From positions 1 through 7,760 of the forward strand of contig JAJBTG010000021.1 of the NCBI GenBank assembly GCA_020860985.1: 7,760 nucleotides of DNA. The letters are read 5' to 3'. A program made the position numbers and the translations under genes. Under the pieces are notes generated by a model that was given only the letters and a program-made list of their open reading frames with translations, was not told the DNA's origin and searched no databases. This DNA comes from Oscillospiraceae bacterium. GTDB taxonomy: Bacteria; Bacillota; Clostridia; UBA1381. Positions 6,947-7,760 of the stretch are shown here, one piece after another (the first letter of the stretch is position 1; every line of letters begins with the position of its first letter).

Positions 6947-6987
6947 AATAATCTCCATTCCGCCGCCCTGCACCGGCACAAACAATA

Positions 6988-7017
6988 ATTAAACAATCTC
7001 CGAACAAGGAATGACAA
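6988..7017 (-). promoter_or_regulatory. Candidate sigma-A-type promoter for the yabP-divIC cluster
   Basis: On the minus strand, TTGTCA (7012-7017; five of six bases of TTGACA) is followed after 18 bases by TTTAAT (6988-6993; five of six of TATAAT). A start near 6981 would leave a leader of about 35 bases before the yabP ATG. A vegetative promoter here would let divIC be expressed outside sporulation. The call rests on motif similarity only. Confidence 0.4.
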
Positions 7018-7034
7018 GAGATTATTACGCCCGC

Positions 7035-7063
7035 AAAAAATCCGTTTCCCCGCCCCGAGCGGG
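7035..7063 (-). other. GC-rich hairpin plus T6 in the rqcP-yabP gap
   Basis: On the minus strand CCCGC, a five-base loop and GCGGG form a 5-bp GC-only stem (7049-7063). An eight-base spacer and a T6 run (7035-7040) follow. The T run is too far from the stem for a clean intrinsic terminator, though an outer 3-bp TCC/GGA pairing could bring it closer. It may be a weak terminator for rqcP or a structured leader element for yabP. It is a GC-rich island in an AT-rich gap, and I cannot choose between the readings. Confidence 0.35.
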
Positions 7064-7108
7064 ATGGGACATAACTTTCTCTCATTGCCGTATCGATTGA
7101 TTTATTTA

Positions 7109-7138
7109 ATTATATGACGGAGAATATTAATTTATTAC
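7109..7138 (-). promoter_or_regulatory. Candidate sigma-E-type sporulation promoter for yabP
   Basis: On the minus strand, GTAATAAA (7131-7138) is followed after 14 bases by CATATAAT (7109-7116). The first fits the sigma-E -35 pattern as I remember it (G-K-H-A-T-A-N-W). The second differs from the -10 pattern CATACAAT at one base. The -35 box overlaps the last codons of rqcP. yabP is a sigma-E-dependent mother-cell gene in B. subtilis, so the position makes sense. The transcript would have a leader of about 155 bases. This is inference from motif matching in AT-rich DNA. Confidence 0.5.
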
Positions 7139-7369
7139 CTTGTAAAGCGACGACGCATCGTTTTTCATTACGTGCTCCGCAATCGATACAACCTGTACCT
7201 TAATCACTCTCTCGCCCAGCTTTATTTCAATAATGTCATTTTCCTTAACATCGTAGGACGCCTTGGCAACTCTGCCGTTTACGGTAATTCTTCCCTGGTC
7301 GCACGCCTCATTCGCAATCGTCCTGCGCTTTATAAGGCGCGTTACCTTTAAATATTTATCTATACGCAC
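7127..7369 (-). CDS. rqcP: S4-domain RNA-binding protein RqcP (YabO/Hsp15-like)
   Basis: RqcP binds 50S subunits carrying stalled peptidyl-tRNA and, with RqcH, supports C-terminal alanine tailing in ribosome quality control. The 80-residue product is nearly all one S4 fold: RIDKYLKVTRLIKRR at residues 2-16 (basic RNA-binding helix), the DQGRITVNG turn at 24-32, and the VAKASYDVKENDIIEIKLG strand region at 34-52. The open frame extends upstream to a TTG at 7426, but that part would be translated from the hup terminator hairpin. I chose the GTG at 7369: it gives the conserved N-terminus and normal length, and has a GGAGG at 7379-7383 with 9-base spacing. It lies directly after the hup terminator, so expression relies on read-through or a promoter inside hup. 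A paralogous S4 protein (Hsp15/YlmH type) is the alternative, but the genome context favours YabO. Confidence 0.9.
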   Translation of the reverse strand: MRIDKYLKVTRLIKRRTIANEACDQGRITVNGRVAKASYDVKENDIIEIKLGERVIKVQVVSIAEHVMKNDASSLYKVIN

Positions 7370-7391
7370 TCTTCTAATCCTCCATATCGCT

Positions 7392-7423
7392 AAAAAGGCT
7401 GCAACATTTGTTGCAGCCTTTTT
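7392..7423 (-). terminator. Rho-independent terminator after hup
   Basis: A perfect inverted repeat with 15-bp arms and a 2-base centre. The GC-rich core (GGCTGCAACA paired with its complement) is flanked by an A5 tract and a T5 tract, so the minus-strand RNA ends in a stable stem and five U. Because it is symmetric it could also act on the plus strand, though no plus-strand gene is seen. It starts 4 bases after the hup stop and ends 8 bases before the rqcP ribosome binding site. Confidence 0.92.
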
Positions 7424-7426
7424 CAA

Positions 7427-7702
7427 TTACTTATTTACAACATCCTTAAATGCTTTTCCTGCCTTAAATGCCTGAACATTTGATGCTGCGATTTCAATCG
7501 CTTCGCCCGTGCGCGGGTTCTTGCCTGTTCTTGCTTCTCTATGTCTTACTTCAAATGTACCAAATCCAACTAACTGAACCTTATCACCCTCGCAAAGAGC
7601 GTCGGTTATAGCAGCCGTTACAGCGCTTACCGCCTTTTCCGCGTCCTTCTTTGACAGCTCTGCTTTCTGGGCTACAGCTGCAATTAATTCTGTTTTGTTC
7701 AT
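7427..7702 (-). CDS. hup: HU-family histone-like DNA-binding protein
   Basis: HU is a small basic nucleoid protein that binds and bends DNA as a dimer with little sequence specificity. The product has 91 residues, the usual family length. The N-terminal helical dimerisation part (about 1-40) is followed by the beta-arm signature: GFGTF at 46-50, then R, R, G and NPRTG around 53-66, with the intercalating proline at 63. The ATG start is fixed by a strong AGGAGG ribosome binding site about 8 bases upstream. The TAA stop is followed within 4 bases by a perfect terminator hairpin, so hup is mostly its own transcript with possible read-through into rqcP. I see no convincing promoter in the 58 upstream bases, which run to the window edge. 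Clostridia often carry hup next to the yabO-yabP cluster. Identification is firm. Confidence 0.97.
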   Translation of the reverse strand: MNKTELIAAVAQKAELSKKDAEKAVSAVTAAITDALCEGDKVQLVGFGTFEVRHREARTGKNPRTGEAIEIAASNVQAFKAGKAFKDVVNK

Positions 7703-7760
7703 ACTTTTTTCCTCCTAAGAAATATAATAAAGTTTTAAAAACTTTTGTTTTACTTACACA

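Larger units (their letters stand above)
6947..7126. other. 180-base non-coding gap between rqcP and yabP
   Basis: This is the largest gap inside the window. It holds most of the candidate sigma-E promoter, the GC-rich hairpin with its T6 run, the candidate sigma-A promoter and the yabP ribosome binding site. A 49-codon minus-strand frame (7085 to 6936) crosses it but has no ribosome binding site and no recognisable sequence, so I do not call it a gene. Confidence 0.7.

Noticed and set aside
6947..6985. Longer yabP starting at TTG 6985 or ATG 6958
   Set aside because: The best ribosome binding site (TGGAG) is placed for the ATG at 6946, which also gives the usual family N-terminus and length.
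6936..7085. 49-codon minus-strand frame across the rqcP-yabP gap
   Set aside because: It has no ribosome binding site before its ATG, no recognisable domain, and runs into the yabP start. The GC-rich hairpin accounts for part of its odd composition.
7370..7426. Longer rqcP starting at TTG 7426
   Set aside because: The extra 19 residues would be encoded by the hup terminator hairpin, are absent from the family, and lack a ribosome binding site. The GTG at 7369 has one.
1..7760. CRISPR arrays, tRNA or rRNA genes, insertion sequences, phage genes or defence modules
   Set aside because: I saw no spaced direct repeats, no tRNA-like cloverleaf, no transposase or integrase motifs and no terminal inverted repeats. 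The window is nearly filled with recognised genes.
7703..7760. A sigma-A promoter for hup at TATTAT or TATATT upstream of the ribosome binding site
   Set aside because: No acceptable -35 box lies 16-18 bases further upstream, and the window ends before the region can be read fully.

Overview
This window is ordinary housekeeping and sporulation DNA, probably from an endospore-forming member of the Clostridia (Bacillota), possibly a gut lineage. The evidence is the hup, rqcP, yabP, yabQ, divIC, S1-domain run, the clostridial-type HU and S1 proteins, strong GGAGG-type ribosome binding sites and moderate GC content. The species cannot be fixed from the sequence alone. Every convincing gene lies on the minus strand, so transcription runs from high to low coordinates. 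Nothing in it is clearly a new defence, mobile or RNA system.

In transcription order, the first block (about 7760-5464) holds HU (hup) closed by a perfect Rho-independent terminator, then the S4-domain RNA-binding protein RqcP/YabO. A 180-base gap follows, with a sigma-E-like promoter, a GC-rich hairpin and a sigma-A-like promoter. Then come yabP, yabQ, divIC and an S1-domain protein, packed with gaps of 3-15 bases or a 29-base overlap. This cluster joins spore-cortex assembly (YabP/YabQ) with vegetative cell division (DivIC). A second hairpin terminator at 5427-5451 ends it.

The second block (5396-1) starts with a 703-residue polytopic membrane protein. It looks like a GT-C type glycosyltransferase with a C-terminal domain resembling DUF6273, predicted to lie outside the membrane. 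Next are nicotinate phosphoribosyltransferase (NAD salvage), full-length Sua5 (threonylcarbamoyl-AMP synthesis for tRNA t6A), a low-molecular-weight phosphatase of the YwlE (protein-arginine phosphatase) type, and rimI (ribosomal protein S18 N-acetyltransferase). The genes are 2-17 bases apart and probably co-transcribed. The Sua5-YwlE pairing recalls the B. subtilis ywlC-ywlE neighbourhood.

The points most worth a second look are rimI, which is broken by an in-frame TAG and also lacks its catalytic glutamate (decay or contig-edge error); the membrane enzyme/DUF6273 fusion; and the paired candidate sporulation and vegetative promoters ahead of yabP. Several starts were moved to internal codons (rqcP to GTG, yabP to ATG, ywlE to ATG) on ribosome-binding-site and family-length evidence.
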